This document shows positions 8,363-17,183 of a stretch of DNA of 62,903 nucleotides, in pieces. The notes beneath the pieces were generated by a model that was not told the DNA's origin, did not search any database, and saw only the letters and a program-made list of their open reading frames with translations. This stretch comes from an uncultured Rhodospirillaceae bacterium (GTDB lineage: Bacteria > Pseudomonadota > Alphaproteobacteria > Reyranellales > Reyranellaceae), in assembly GCA_945952105.1 (NCBI GenBank), contig CAMFGZ010000027.1:1-62903 (forward strand), in the 5' to 3' direction. A program made the translations under genes and the position numbers. Numbering within the stretch: position 1 is the stretch's first letter; every line of letters starts with the position of its first letter.

Positions 8363-9213
8363 GCCTCGCCGTCAAGATTCCCCGCCTGCGGCTGAAGGGC
8401 GGCACCTCCCTCTGGGTCGGCGGCGCCCTCGTCGCCATCGCCATCTCCTCGGCCATCCTCGCGCCCTGGATCGCGCTCACCGATCCGGTGCTCGACGCCA
8501 ACCTGATGAACGCCGAGATCGCGCCCTGCTGGGAATTCCCGTTCGGCACCGATGCGCAGGGTCGCGACATCTATTCCCGCATCGTCTGGGGTGCGCGCGT
8601 ATCGTTGAGCGTCGGCATCATCAGCCAGATCTGCAACAGCCTGATCGGCGTGACGCTCGGCCTCACCGCGGGCTACTGGGGCGGCTGGTGGGACGATCTT
8701 GTGAGCGGCCTCACCAACCTGATGCTGGCGATCCCGTCGCTGGTCTTCGCGCTGGCCATCATGGCGATCCTCGGGCCGGGCCTCGTCAGCCTGGTCATCG
8801 CGCTCGGCCTCACCAGCTGGTCCTATTCCTGCCGCATCGCGCGCGCCCAGGTCCTGTCGCTGAAGAGCCAGGGCTACATCCAGGCCGCCCGCATCCTGGG
8901 CTACGGCGACCTGCGCATCATGTTCACGCAGGTCCTGCCCAACATCCTGGGGCCGCTGATCGTCATCGCGACGCTTGGCATGGGCGGCGCCATCCTCTCC
9001 GAGGCGGCGCTGTCCTTCCTCGGCCTCGGCATCCGCCCTCCCTTCCCGAGCTGGGGCAGCATGCTGTCGGAAGCGCGCGACCAGATCACCACCGCGCCTT
9101 GGCTGTCGGTCTTCCCCGGCCTCGCGATCTTCTTCACCGTGCTCGGGCTGAACCTGCTGGGCGACGGTTTGCGCGACTATCTCGACCCGCAATCGACGAC
9201 GCGGCGGGGATGA
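8359..9213 (+). CDS. Peptide ABC transporter permease (DppC-like)
   Basis: This 284-residue protein has six predicted membrane helices. The N-terminal cytoplasmic stretch is followed by a first helix at about residues 20-42 and the marker segment FPFGTDAQGRDIYSRIVWGARVS, which is diagnostic of the DppC/OppC family. The EAA loop is around QAARILGYGDLRIMFTQVLPN. Its start overlaps the stop of the previous permease gene. It pairs with the DppB-like protein in the channel. Confidence 0.94.
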   Translation: MSLAVKIPRLRLKGGTSLWVGGALVAIAISSAILAPWIALTDPVLDANLMNAEIAPCWEFPFGTDAQGRDIYSRIVWGARVSLSVGIISQICNSLIGVTLGLTAGYWGGWWDDLVSGLTNLMLAIPSLVFALAIMAILGPGLVSLVIALGLTSWSYSCRIARAQVLSLKSQGYIQAARILGYGDLRIMFTQVLPNILGPLIVIATLGMGGAILSEAALSFLGLGIRPPFPSWGSMLSEARDQITTAPWLSVFPGLAIFFTVLGLNLLGDGLRDYLDPQSTTRRG

Positions 9214-9221
9214 GGCCGCGC

Positions 9222-10199
9222 ATGAACACGCCCCTCCTCAAGGTCGAGAACCTGCGCATCGCGCTGGCCGGCGACGGCGTCACCTACAATGCCGTCGAGA
9301 ACGTCTCGTTCGAGATCGGCCGCGGCGAGGCCTTCGGTCTCGTGGGCGAATCGGGCTGCGGCAAGAGCATCACCGCGCTTTCGGTAATGGGCCTGCTGCG
9401 CCGGCCGCTGTCGCTGGCCGGCGGCAAGATCGTGCTCGACGGGGAGGAGATCCAGAACGTTTCCGCCGCCGAGATGCGCCGGCTGCGCGGCAAGCGCATC
9501 GCCATGATTTTCCAGGAGCCGATGACGGCGCTCAATCCGCTCTCGCCCGTCGGCAAGCAGATCGCCGAGATGTTCGTGCTGCACCAGGGCGCCAACTGGA
9601 ACGAGGCGATGGACCGCGCCGAGGAGGCGCTGCGCCAGGTGCGCGTGCCCTCGCCCGAACGGCGCATAAAGGACTATCCGCACCAGCTCTCGGGCGGCAT
9701 GCGCCAGCGGGTGATGATCGCCATCGCGCTCGCCTGCGGCCCCGACCTGCTGGTCGCCGACGAGCCGACCACGGCGCTCGACGTCACCGTGCAGGCCGAG
9801 ATCATCGACCTGATGGCCGAGCTCTGCGCCGCCAAAGGCACGGCCATCCTGATGATCAGCCACGATCTCGGCCTGGTCGCCAACATGTGCAAGCGCGTCG
9901 CTGTAATGTATGCCGGCCGCATCGTCGAAAGCCAGGTGGCCGACGCGATCTTCGCACGGCCGAGCCATCCCTATACGCAGGGGCTGATCGATTCCCTGCC
10001 GCGCCTCGGCGAGCGCGCACGTCGCGGCCGCCAGAAGCTGCGGGAGATCTCGGGTGTCGTGCCCTCGATCGCCAATTACCCGGCCGGCTGCCGCTTCAAC
10101 CCGCGCTGCCCGGCCGTCACCGACGTGTGCCGTTCGGTCGTGCCCGAGGCCACGCCGCTTCCTGCAGAGGGTCTCGTGAGGTGCCATCACCATGGCTGA
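9222..10199 (+). CDS. Peptide ABC transporter ATP-binding protein (DppD-like)
   Basis: This 325-residue ATPase has Walker A GESGCGKS, Q-loop FQEPMTALNP, ABC signature LSGGMRQR, Walker B LLVADEPTTALD and the switch His (ISHD). The C-terminal CRFNPRCPA segment has the cysteine pattern typical of DppD/OppD proteins, where a Fe-S or structural role has been proposed. I chose ATG 9222 because GAGG lies six bases upstream. An in-frame ATG at 9210 overlaps the previous stop and would add four residues. It powers the importer together with the next gene product. Confidence 0.93.
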   Translation: MNTPLLKVENLRIALAGDGVTYNAVENVSFEIGRGEAFGLVGESGCGKSITALSVMGLLRRPLSLAGGKIVLDGEEIQNVSAAEMRRLRGKRIAMIFQEPMTALNPLSPVGKQIAEMFVLHQGANWNEAMDRAEEALRQVRVPSPERRIKDYPHQLSGGMRQRVMIAIALACGPDLLVADEPTTALDVTVQAEIIDLMAELCAAKGTAILMISHDLGLVANMCKRVAVMYAGRIVESQVADAIFARPSHPYTQGLIDSLPRLGERARRGRQKLREISGVVPSIANYPAGCRFNPRCPAVTDVCRSVVPEATPLPAEGLVRCHHHG

Positions 10200-11169
10200 G
10201 GCCTTGCTCTCGCTGGACGACCTCGCGGTCCATTTCAAGATCGGCAACGCGCTGGGCGGCGGCGTCAAGACGCTGAAGGCGGTCGACGGCGTCACGCTCG
10301 ACGTGAAGCCCGGCGAGTGCCTCGGCCTCGTGGGCGAATCGGGCTGCGGCAAGTCCACGCTCGCGCTCGCCATCATGGGCCTGCTGCCGCCGACGCGCGG
10401 CACGATCGGCATCGACGGGCAGCAGATCTCCGGCTCGACGCCGCCCGACCGCATGAAGATGGCGCGCACGGTCCAGATGGTCTTTCAGGACCCCTACGCC
10501 TCGCTCAATCCGCGCCAGACGGTGCGCCGGACGCTCGCCGATCCGCTGCGCCTGCACGGCGTCACCGACAAGGCCGAAGTCGAAGCGCGGGTGATCGACA
10601 TGATGGCCAAGGTCGGCCTGCGTCCCGAACAGGCCGACCGTTATCCGCACGAATTCTCCGGCGGCCAGCGCCAGCGCATCGGCATCGCCCGCGCCCTGAT
10701 CCTGAAGCCGAAGCTTGTGCTCTGCGATGAGCCCGTGTCTGCGCTCGACGTGTCGATCCGTGCCCAGATCATCAACCTGCTGCTCGAACTCAAGGACGAG
10801 ATGGGGCTGGCCTACATCATGATCAGCCACGATCTCGGCGTGGTCGAGCATGTGAGCGACCGCGTGGCCGTGATGTATCTCGGCCGCATCGTCGAACAGG
10901 GCGGCTGGCAGGAAATCTTCGAGAACCCGCGCCATCCCTACACGCGTGCGCTGATCGCGGCGATCCCCGACCCGTTCCACCGCGCCGCCATCGGCGCCGA
11001 TGCCAAGGCACGCGGCGAGATCGCCAGCGCCCTCAATCCGCCGACGGGCTGTCACTTCAATCCGCGCTGCCCGCTCAAGGCCGACCTCTGCACGGCCGAG
11101 TATCCGGCCTTCGGCGAGGTCTCGCCCGGCCATCGTGCAGCTTGTCATTTCCGCGACCGCATGAGTTGA
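10192..11169 (+). CDS. Peptide ABC transporter ATP-binding protein (DppF-like)
   Basis: This 325-residue ATPase has Walker A GESGCGKS, FQDPYASLNPRQTV at the Q-loop (the marker for the DppF/OppF side), signature FSGGQRQR, Walker B LVLCDEPVSALD and the switch His (ISHD). The C-terminal CHFNPRCPL mirrors its partner. It starts eight bases inside the upstream ATPase gene. The protein completes a two-ATPase, two-permease importer. Confidence 0.94.
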   Translation: MAEALLSLDDLAVHFKIGNALGGGVKTLKAVDGVTLDVKPGECLGLVGESGCGKSTLALAIMGLLPPTRGTIGIDGQQISGSTPPDRMKMARTVQMVFQDPYASLNPRQTVRRTLADPLRLHGVTDKAEVEARVIDMMAKVGLRPEQADRYPHEFSGGQRQRIGIARALILKPKLVLCDEPVSALDVSIRAQIINLLLELKDEMGLAYIMISHDLGVVEHVSDRVAVMYLGRIVEQGGWQEIFENPRHPYTRALIAAIPDPFHRAAIGADAKARGEIASALNPPTGCHFNPRCPLKADLCTAEYPAFGEVSPGHRAACHFRDRMS

Positions 11170-11170
11170 T

Positions 11171-11184
11171 GGGGCGATAGCCCC
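11171..11184 (+). promoter_or_regulatory. Perfect hairpin directly before the cyclase start codon
   Basis: GGGGC-GATA-GCCCC occupies the 14 bases that directly precede the ATG at 11185. The left arm holds the only purine-rich segment that could pair with 16S rRNA, so folding would hide it. This could lower or condition translation of the cyclase relative to the transporter. A chance hairpin in high-GC DNA cannot be excluded. Confidence 0.45.
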
Positions 11185-12402
11185 ATGACCCCGCTCGACA
11201 CCGATATCCTTCTCGACTGGATCGTCCGCCGCGGCCTCGACGGGGCGGACGAGGCCCAGCTATTGCGCGAGTTCTGCGAGAAGTGCCGCGACGCCGGCCT
11301 CATGCTCTCCCGCGCGCTGTCCTTCATCGACACGCTTCATCCGGTCCACGAGGGCCGCATCTACCGATGGCGCGACGATTCCGTCGAGGAAGAGGCCGCC
11401 ACCGACTATGCCCGCACCGACCAGGGCGGCCCTGCCGCCGATTCCTGGCAGCGCAGTCCCTTCTTCCATCTGCTGCAGACCGGCGGGGAAGAACTACGCC
11501 GCCGCATCGGCTTCGGCGAGGAAGCCGACTTCACCATCATCCAGGAGATGAAAGACCTCGGTCACACCGACTATGTCGTCTTCATCCATCGCTTTGCCGG
11601 CGACACCAAGATCGGCGACATGGACGGCGTCTATTCCGCGTGGTCGACGCGCCACTCGGAAGGCTTCAGCGACGCCAACCTGGTGGCGTTGCGCCGCCTG
11701 GTGCCGGTGCTGGCGCTCACGATCAAGAGCGCCGCCCTGGCGCGCATCGCCGACACGCTGGTCCAGGTCTATCTCGGCCGCGACGCCGGCCGGCGCGTGC
11801 TGGAGGGCAGCATCCAACGCGGCGTTGCCGACCGCATCGAGGCCGCCCTCTGGTTCTCCGACCTGCGCAGCTACACCGCCATCACCGACAGGGCCAAGCC
11901 CAGCGAGATCATCCCGCTGCTCAACGACTATGCGGAGGTGGTGATCACCGCGATCCACGAGGCCGGCGGCGACGTGCTGAAGCTGATCGGCGACGGCACG
12001 CTGGCGGTCTTCCGCGCCGGCGATCCCGCCGAGGCCTGCAGCCGCGCGCTGCGCGCCGAGGAAAAGCTGCGCGCCCGCATGAAGGAGCTGAACGAACGGC
12101 GACTGGCCGAAGAGCAGCCGACCACCGACGTCTATATCGGCCTGCACATCGGCGAGGTCTTCTACGGCAACATCGGCAGCTTCGACCGGCTCGACTTCAC
12201 CGTCGTGGGACCGGCGGTCAACGAAACCAGCCGCATCGCCTCGATGTGCCGCTCGGTCGACCGCCCCCTCCTCGTCTCCTCCACCTTCGCCGAGGCGCTG
12301 CCCGCCGAAGAACGCAACCGCATGGTTTCCGTCGGCCGCTTCGCCCTGCGGGGCGTCGGCAAGGCCCAGGACCTGTTCACCATCGATCCGGAACTGCTGT
12401 AG
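11185..12402 (+). CDS. Class III adenylate/guanylate cyclase with N-terminal sensory-like region
   Basis: This 405-residue protein has a C-terminal class III cyclase catalytic domain (about residues 220-385). FSDLRSYT carries the first metal Asp, VLKLIGDGTLAVF the substrate-contacting Lys and the second metal Asp, and VVGPAVNETSRIASM the Asn and Arg that stabilise the transition state. It should be active and make cAMP, although a few residues decide between ATP and GTP. The N-terminal 200 residues have no membrane helix and may form a cytoplasmic sensor; I do not recognise the fold. The gene begins 15 bases after the last importer gene, so production probably follows peptide transport. Confidence 0.9.
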   Translation: MTPLDTDILLDWIVRRGLDGADEAQLLREFCEKCRDAGLMLSRALSFIDTLHPVHEGRIYRWRDDSVEEEAATDYARTDQGGPAADSWQRSPFFHLLQTGGEELRRRIGFGEEADFTIIQEMKDLGHTDYVVFIHRFAGDTKIGDMDGVYSAWSTRHSEGFSDANLVALRRLVPVLALTIKSAALARIADTLVQVYLGRDAGRRVLEGSIQRGVADRIEAALWFSDLRSYTAITDRAKPSEIIPLLNDYAEVVITAIHEAGGDVLKLIGDGTLAVFRAGDPAEACSRALRAEEKLRARMKELNERRLAEEQPTTDVYIGLHIGEVFYGNIGSFDRLDFTVVGPAVNETSRIASMCRSVDRPLLVSSTFAEALPAEERNRMVSVGRFALRGVGKAQDLFTIDPELL

Positions 12403-12471
12403 CTGGAATGTCTGCAGCCCGCCTCGATTCGACCGGCGATGACGGGAGGCTTCGATCGAGACGACCGGGGC

Positions 12472-13326
12472 TCAAGGGGCCGGTCCCACCCACGACTCCA
12501 GCACGTCCCACTTGGCCTTGCGCTGCTCGTCCCGCGACTTCTTGAAGTCGTGGCCGAACGGAGCGGTGTCGAACGAGCCGTAGGTCGGGTTGGCGAGCAT
12601 CAGCCATTGCCGGCCCCAATAGGGCATGCCGGCCTCGAAGGCCTTGACCCGATCGACCTCGCTGGTGCGATAGCGGTCGTCGAAGTCGCCGAAATTGTCG
12701 CCGATGTTCAGCAGGACGCGGTAATCCTTCGCGATGGCGGCGCGGCGCGTGCTCTTGGCGCCGCTCCACTCGGGCTTCTCGCCCTGCATCAGGAAAGTGT
12801 CGACGTTCCCGCCCATGGGAAAGCCGAGCTTCTGCATGTTTTCGCGCGTGTCCTTTTCGGTCTCGGCGCCGCGGTTGGTGACGTAGAAGACCTTCACGCC
12901 CTTGGAGTCGGCGTACTTCGTGAACTCGACGGCGCCCGGGATCGCGGTCGAGACCTGCGCCGCGCAGAACTGGTTCCACGTTCGGGTACTGAAACTCTGG
13001 TTCGCCCGCATCATCCAGACCTGATACTTTGAATTGTCGAGCAGGGTCTCGTCGACATCCAGCACCACCGCCGGCGGCAGGTTCCTGAAATCGCCCGTCT
13101 GCTCCGCGGGCGCCGCCGTCCAGCCCTTGTCGGCGAGCGCCTCGTCGAGCCGGAGGCGGGCCAGAGCAAACACCGTGAGCGCGTTGGCGCGATACTCGAC
13201 CGCGCGCTGCGTCCAGAGCGTCGCCAACAGCATGTCGCTGGTGGGCGGCGCGTCCTGGGCCCGGACCGCTCCGGCGGAAAGGGTCGCGAGAAGAAGGCCG
13301 AGGACCAGGGTCTTGCGTGCGCTCAT
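12472..13326 (-). CDS. Secreted HAD-family acid phosphatase (5'-nucleotidase, P4 type)
   Basis: This 284-residue protein has a Sec signal peptide (MSARKTLVLGLLLATLSAGA, cleavage near RAQ). The HAD core follows: motif I LDVDETLLDNS with the nucleophile and acid Asp, motif II YVTNR, and motif IV GDNFGDFDD. LATLWTQRAVEYRAN before the core matches the lipoprotein e(P4) group. No lipobox cysteine is seen, so it is probably a soluble periplasmic enzyme. e(P4) relatives dephosphorylate nucleoside monophosphates. It is the last gene of the nucleoside operon and its ATG overlaps the deaminase stop, so it plausibly releases nucleosides for the importer encoded upstream. Confidence 0.88.
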   Translation of the reverse strand: MSARKTLVLGLLLATLSAGAVRAQDAPPTSDMLLATLWTQRAVEYRANALTVFALARLRLDEALADKGWTAAPAEQTGDFRNLPPAVVLDVDETLLDNSKYQVWMMRANQSFSTRTWNQFCAAQVSTAIPGAVEFTKYADSKGVKVFYVTNRGAETEKDTRENMQKLGFPMGGNVDTFLMQGEKPEWSGAKSTRRAAIAKDYRVLLNIGDNFGDFDDRYRTSEVDRVKAFEAGMPYWGRQWLMLANPTYGSFDTAPFGHDFKKSRDEQRKAKWDVLESWVGPAP

Positions 13327-14282
13327 GGCGATACCTCCTCAAGCAACCGCCGCTTCGTCGTCTCGTCCGCGAATGAAGCCTCGATCGTCGTGCGGGCAAT
13401 GGCCCGCAGCTGCCGCTCGTCGAGCCCCGAAAGGTCGTATTCCGTTCCGAGCGTCGTGTGGAAGAAGGGCGGATCGTCGGAATTCAGCGTGACCCGCACG
13501 CCCGCCGCGATCAGCCGATGAAGCGGATGCGAGACGCGGTCGGGATAGAGACCGAGCGCGACGTTGCTGCCGGGGCAGACCTCCAGGACGATCCCGCGAC
13601 GCGCCAGCTCCTCCATCAACGCCGGATCGTCGGCCGAGCGTACGCCGTGCCCGATGCGCGTCACCGGCAGGTCGCGGATCGAGGCCCAGACGCTTTCCGG
13701 CCCCAGCACTTCGCCGGCATGGACGGTGCAACCATAGCCGCGCTCGTGCGCGTGCCGATAGGCCGGCGCAAAATCGATGGGGGCGAACTTGGCCTCGTCG
13801 CCCCCCATGCCGAAGCCCACGACATAGGGATGCGGCTCGGCGATCATCGCGCGGACCATCGCCTCGGCGCGTTCCGGCCCGAGATGGCGGATGCAGATGA
13901 TGATGATGCGGCCGACGATGCCGAAGTCGCGCCGCGCATCGTCTATGCCCTCGACCAGCGCGGCCAGCCAGACGGCATAAGGAATGCCCAGCGCCGCCGG
14001 CCGCTCGGGCGAGCAGAACATCTCGACATAGACCGCACCCTCGCCCGCCGCCCCGGCGAGATAGGTGTAGATCACGTCGCGAAAGTCGCGCGCCGTCTTC
14101 AGGGCCGTGCAGACGCGATCGTAGGACTGGAGGAAACTCCAGAAGTCCGTCCAGGCATAATGACCCTTGCTATCGAACAGGTTCGGCGGCAGGGCGAGCC
14201 CGTTGCGCTCCGCCAGCTCGACGGCGAGCTTCGGCGGGATCGAGCCTTCGAGATGGCAGTGGATTTCGGCCTTGGGAATCAC
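13323..14282 (-). CDS. Adenosine deaminase family protein
   Basis: This 319-residue enzyme of the metallo-dependent hydrolase fold has HCHLEGS (metal ligands) at the N-terminus, a VHAGE motif (metal His and catalytic Glu) near residue 190, a GHGVR segment and NSDDPPFF (metal and catalytic Asp). It should hydrolyse adenosine or deoxyadenosine to inosine plus ammonia. Adenine deaminase activity cannot be excluded. The start is a GTG whose bases overlap the previous stop as GTGA. Its inosine product is a substrate of the phosphorylase encoded in the same operon. Confidence 0.9.
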   Translation of the reverse strand: MIPKAEIHCHLEGSIPPKLAVELAERNGLALPPNLFDSKGHYAWTDFWSFLQSYDRVCTALKTARDFRDVIYTYLAGAAGEGAVYVEMFCSPERPAALGIPYAVWLAALVEGIDDARRDFGIVGRIIIICIRHLGPERAEAMVRAMIAEPHPYVVGFGMGGDEAKFAPIDFAPAYRHAHERGYGCTVHAGEVLGPESVWASIRDLPVTRIGHGVRSADDPALMEELARRGIVLEVCPGSNVALGLYPDRVSHPLHRLIAAGVRVTLNSDDPPFFHTTLGTEYDLSGLDERQLRAIARTTIEASFADETTKRRLLEEVSP

Positions 14283-15070
14283 GCGAATCCTCGGAGCGGC
14301 AGGTCGGGTCGTTGCAGCCAGTTGTCGCCCTGATAATCGGCCCGGCCGTCGATAAGGTGCAAGCTGTAGGCATGGCGCGGTCGCGGCGAGCGGTTCGCGG
14401 TGCTGGCATGCGGCAGCAGCCCATGCAGCACGATCAACGTGCCGCGCCGGACTTCCAGCGCCACCGGCTCGGCCGCCGGCCAGGGCGTGGCGTCGAGGGT
14501 ACGTGTGACGAGTTCGTCGCCCTCATAGCCGAACCATTGGCGCAGCGGCCCGCGATGAGCGCCCGGCAGGGCCATCAGGCAGCCATTGCCGCGGTCGGCA
14601 TCGTCGAGCGCGATCCAGAAGCCGGTGACGCTGGGCGGGTCGGTACGCAGGAAAGTGGCATCCTGGTGCCAGTCCACCTCCGCCCCGACCTGCGGCTGCT
14701 TGAAGAGGTACATCGATTGCAGGAGCAGCGGCTCGCCGAAGCCAAGTTCATGCGCCAGCGCCGCCAGCCGGGGTTGGTGCGAAAAGCGGTCGAACAACGG
14801 ATCGAGATCGTGGAGCGCGTGGCCAATCTTGTTCAACCGGTCCGGCGCGTTCTCCTCGACGAAGAAACGGATGGCGCCACCTGATTCGCGGAAATAGCGA
14901 TCGCGCGCATGCGCCTGGTCGCGAGTCGAGAAGGCAGTGGGCGCAGTGCCGGGATCGAAGCCGGCGGCCAGTTCGGCTGCCCGCGCCTTGAGCGCCTCGC
15001 AGTCGGCCGCCGTCACGAAGTCCGGCAGGACCGCGAAGCCGTCGCGCGCATAGGCGTCGAGGTCGATCAA
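14279..15070 (-). CDS. Phytanoyl-CoA dioxygenase-like Fe(II)/2-oxoglutarate oxygenase
   Basis: This 263-residue protein has the PhyH double-stranded beta-helix signature. A VDWHQDATF segment gives the H-x-D iron ligands, and the distal His lies in GLLPHASTANRS, followed by a PRPRHAYSLH segment with a candidate 2OG-binding Arg. It begins LIDLDAYARDGFAVLPDF, as family members do. The start is best placed at a TTG (15070) overlapping the thymidine phosphorylase stop as TTGA; no better start is visible. The substrate is unknown. It sits between deoA and the adenosine deaminase gene in a strictly overlapping operon, so a nucleoside, base or derived sugar is a reasonable guess. Related folds hydroxylate thymine and deoxynucleosides in eukaryotes. 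Confidence 0.82.
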   Translation of the reverse strand: MIDLDAYARDGFAVLPDFVTAADCEALKARAAELAAGFDPGTAPTAFSTRDQAHARDRYFRESGGAIRFFVEENAPDRLNKIGHALHDLDPLFDRFSHQPRLAALAHELGFGEPLLLQSMYLFKQPQVGAEVDWHQDATFLRTDPPSVTGFWIALDDADRGNGCLMALPGAHRGPLRQWFGYEGDELVTRTLDATPWPAAEPVALEVRRGTLIVLHGLLPHASTANRSPRPRHAYSLHLIDGRADYQGDNWLQRPDLPLRGFA

Positions 15071-16395
15071 AGGGCTACTCGTTCCATGATCGCCGGCCGC
15101 CCTGACGGGGCCCGGTCCTCGATGCGGACGGCGCGGCGGATCAAGGCAATCGCCTCGTCGGCCTCGGGCTCGCTGGCGGCATGGACCAGGCACAGCGGCT
15201 CGCCGCTACGGATGCGCTGCCCGACGGCGACGAACTCGGTGAGGCCGACCGACGGATCGATCGCATCGTCGGCATGGCGCCGACCGCCACCCAGCGCCAC
15301 GACGGAAATGCCGACCTCGCGTGCATTCATGCCGGCGATGTGACCCGAACGCTCGGCCGTGCACGCCCGCACGACGGGCGCATGGCCGAGATAGCGCGAG
15401 CTGTGTTCCAGAAAGTCGCCGGGCCCGCCCAGCGCCGAGACCATGCGGGCAAAGACTTCCGCCGCGCGCCCATCGGCCAGGACGGTTTCGGCTTTCATCC
15501 GGCCTTCGGCGGCGTTCGCGGCCAGCTTGCCCAGGACCAGCATCTCGCCGGCCAGCGCCATCGTGACTTCGTGCAGGCGCGGCTCGCGCGTGCCGGCGCC
15601 CGTCAGATAGGCCACCGTCTCGGCGACCTCGAGTGCATTGCCGACGTCGCGGCCCAGCACGCAGTCCATGTCCGTGATCAGCGCCACCGTCGGCAACCCG
15701 GCCTGGTTCGCCACGTCGACGAGGCTCCGCGCGAGATCGCCCGCCATCTCCTCGGTATCGCAGAAGGCACCCGAGCCGCACTTCACGTCCATCACCAGCC
15801 CGTGCAGTCCCTCGGCCACCTTCTTGCTGAGGATTGAGCTCACCAGCAGCGGAATCGATTCGACACTGCCGCTGATGTCTCGCGTTGCATAGAGGCGCCG
15901 GTCGGCGGGCGCCAGGTCGTCGGTCTGCCCGATCACGGCGCAGCCAACCTCGCGCACGACTTTACGGAAGGTCGCGATGTCGGGCTGCACGTCGTAGCCC
16001 GAAATGGAGGCGAGCTTGTCGAGCGTGCCGCCGGTATGGCCGAGGCCTCGCCCCGATATCATCGGCACGAAGGCGCCGCACGCCGCCACGATCGGTGCCA
16101 GCATCAGGCTCACCTTGTCCCCGACGCCGCCGCTCGAATGCTTGTCGAGCACCGGCCCGGGCAGATCGAGGTCGCGCCAGTCGAGCATGATGCCCGAACG
16201 CGCGAGACCCAGGGTCATCGCGACCCTCTCAGGCACGGTCATGCCGCGGAAGAACACGGTCATCGCAAAGGCCGCGACCTGGCCCTCGCTCAGGCCGCCG
16301 TCATGGATGCCGCGCACGACGAAGGCGATTTCCTCCGGCGTGAGTTCGTGTCCGTCGCGCTTGCGCCGAATGATCTCCTGCGGCAGCAGGCTCAT
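15067..16395 (-). CDS. deoA: Thymidine phosphorylase
   Basis: This 442-residue protein matches the usual length of the thymidine/pyrimidine-nucleoside phosphorylases. It has EIIRRKRDGHELTPEEI at the N-terminus, the phosphate-binding HSSGGVGDKVSLMLAP, the signature SGRGLGHTGGTLDKL, then MDVKCGSGAF. It splits thymidine or deoxyuridine with phosphate to give the base and deoxyribose-1-phosphate. The ATG overlaps the phosphorylase stop upstream (ATGA). No deoB or deoC gene is present here to process the sugar phosphate. Confidence 0.95.
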   Translation of the reverse strand: MSLLPQEIIRRKRDGHELTPEEIAFVVRGIHDGGLSEGQVAAFAMTVFFRGMTVPERVAMTLGLARSGIMLDWRDLDLPGPVLDKHSSGGVGDKVSLMLAPIVAACGAFVPMISGRGLGHTGGTLDKLASISGYDVQPDIATFRKVVREVGCAVIGQTDDLAPADRRLYATRDISGSVESIPLLVSSILSKKVAEGLHGLVMDVKCGSGAFCDTEEMAGDLARSLVDVANQAGLPTVALITDMDCVLGRDVGNALEVAETVAYLTGAGTREPRLHEVTMALAGEMLVLGKLAANAAEGRMKAETVLADGRAAEVFARMVSALGGPGDFLEHSSRYLGHAPVVRACTAERSGHIAGMNAREVGISVVALGGGRRHADDAIDPSVGLTEFVAVGQRIRSGEPLCLVHAASEPEADEAIALIRRAVRIEDRAPSGRPAIMERVAL

Positions 16396-17183
16396 GCGTA
16401 GCGCTCCAGGAAGGCGCGCAGCAGCAGGCGCACCTTGCCCGCCGCCGCGGTCGCGACCGACAAGGTCTGTTCGTGAGCCAGCACGCCGGGCACCAGCCCC
16501 GCGGCATAGTTCGTCATCAGCGAGAGGGCGGCCACCTTGAGGCCGGCGTGGCGGGCGAGAATGGTCTCGGGCGCCGTCGACATGCCCACGGCATCGGCGC
16601 CCAGCACGCGCGCGGCGCGGATCTCGGCCGGCGTCTCGAAGCTCGGCCCGCTGAAGAAGATGTAGACGCCTTCGTGGCACACGACGTTCGCCGCCTTCGC
16701 CGCCTCCAGGAGCTTCGCGCGCAAGGCCGGGTCGTAGGCATCGACCATGTCGACGAAACGGCTGTCGCCCGGCCCGACGCCGAACAGCGGATTGATGCCC
16801 GCGAAGTTGATGTGATCGCCGATCGCCATGACCGATCCCGGCGGCATGTCGAGCCGCAGGCTGCCGGCGGCGTTGGTCTGCAGCAGGGTCTCGCAGCCGA
16901 GCCCGGCCACGGCGTCGATGGCGCCCCTCATCTCGTCGGCCTTGCCGCGCTCGTAGTAATGCGCACGGCCCTGCATCACGGCGACGGGCGTCTTTCCGAC
17001 ATGGCCCAGCACCAGCCGGCCGGCGTGGCCGCCGACCGTCGGCTGCGGAAAGCCCGGCAGGTCGGCATAGGGGATGGCCGCGACCTGCGTCACTTCCTCG
17101 ACGAAGCCGCCGAGGCCGGAGCCGAGGATCAGCGCGACCTTGGGCCGGAAGTCCGGAGCCGCGCGTTCGATGACGTCGTTCAT
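16392..17183 (-). CDS. Purine nucleoside phosphorylase (trimeric type)
   Basis: This 263-residue protein belongs to the low-molecular-mass family of purine nucleoside phosphorylases. It has ALILGSGLGGF, GHAGRLVLG, MQGRAHYYE, TNAAGSL, FFSGPSFETPAEIR and VGMSTAPETILARH. The Asn in SLMTNYAAGL is the residue linked to 6-oxopurine preference, so inosine and guanosine are likely substrates. It starts at an ATG overlapping the cytidine deaminase stop. It would act after the adenosine deaminase encoded in the same operon. Confidence 0.94.
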   Translation of the reverse strand: MNDVIERAAPDFRPKVALILGSGLGGFVEEVTQVAAIPYADLPGFPQPTVGGHAGRLVLGHVGKTPVAVMQGRAHYYERGKADEMRGAIDAVAGLGCETLLQTNAAGSLRLDMPPGSVMAIGDHINFAGINPLFGVGPGDSRFVDMVDAYDPALRAKLLEAAKAANVVCHEGVYIFFSGPSFETPAEIRAARVLGADAVGMSTAPETILARHAGLKVAALSLMTNYAAGLVPGVLAHEQTLSVATAAAGKVRLLLRAFLERYA

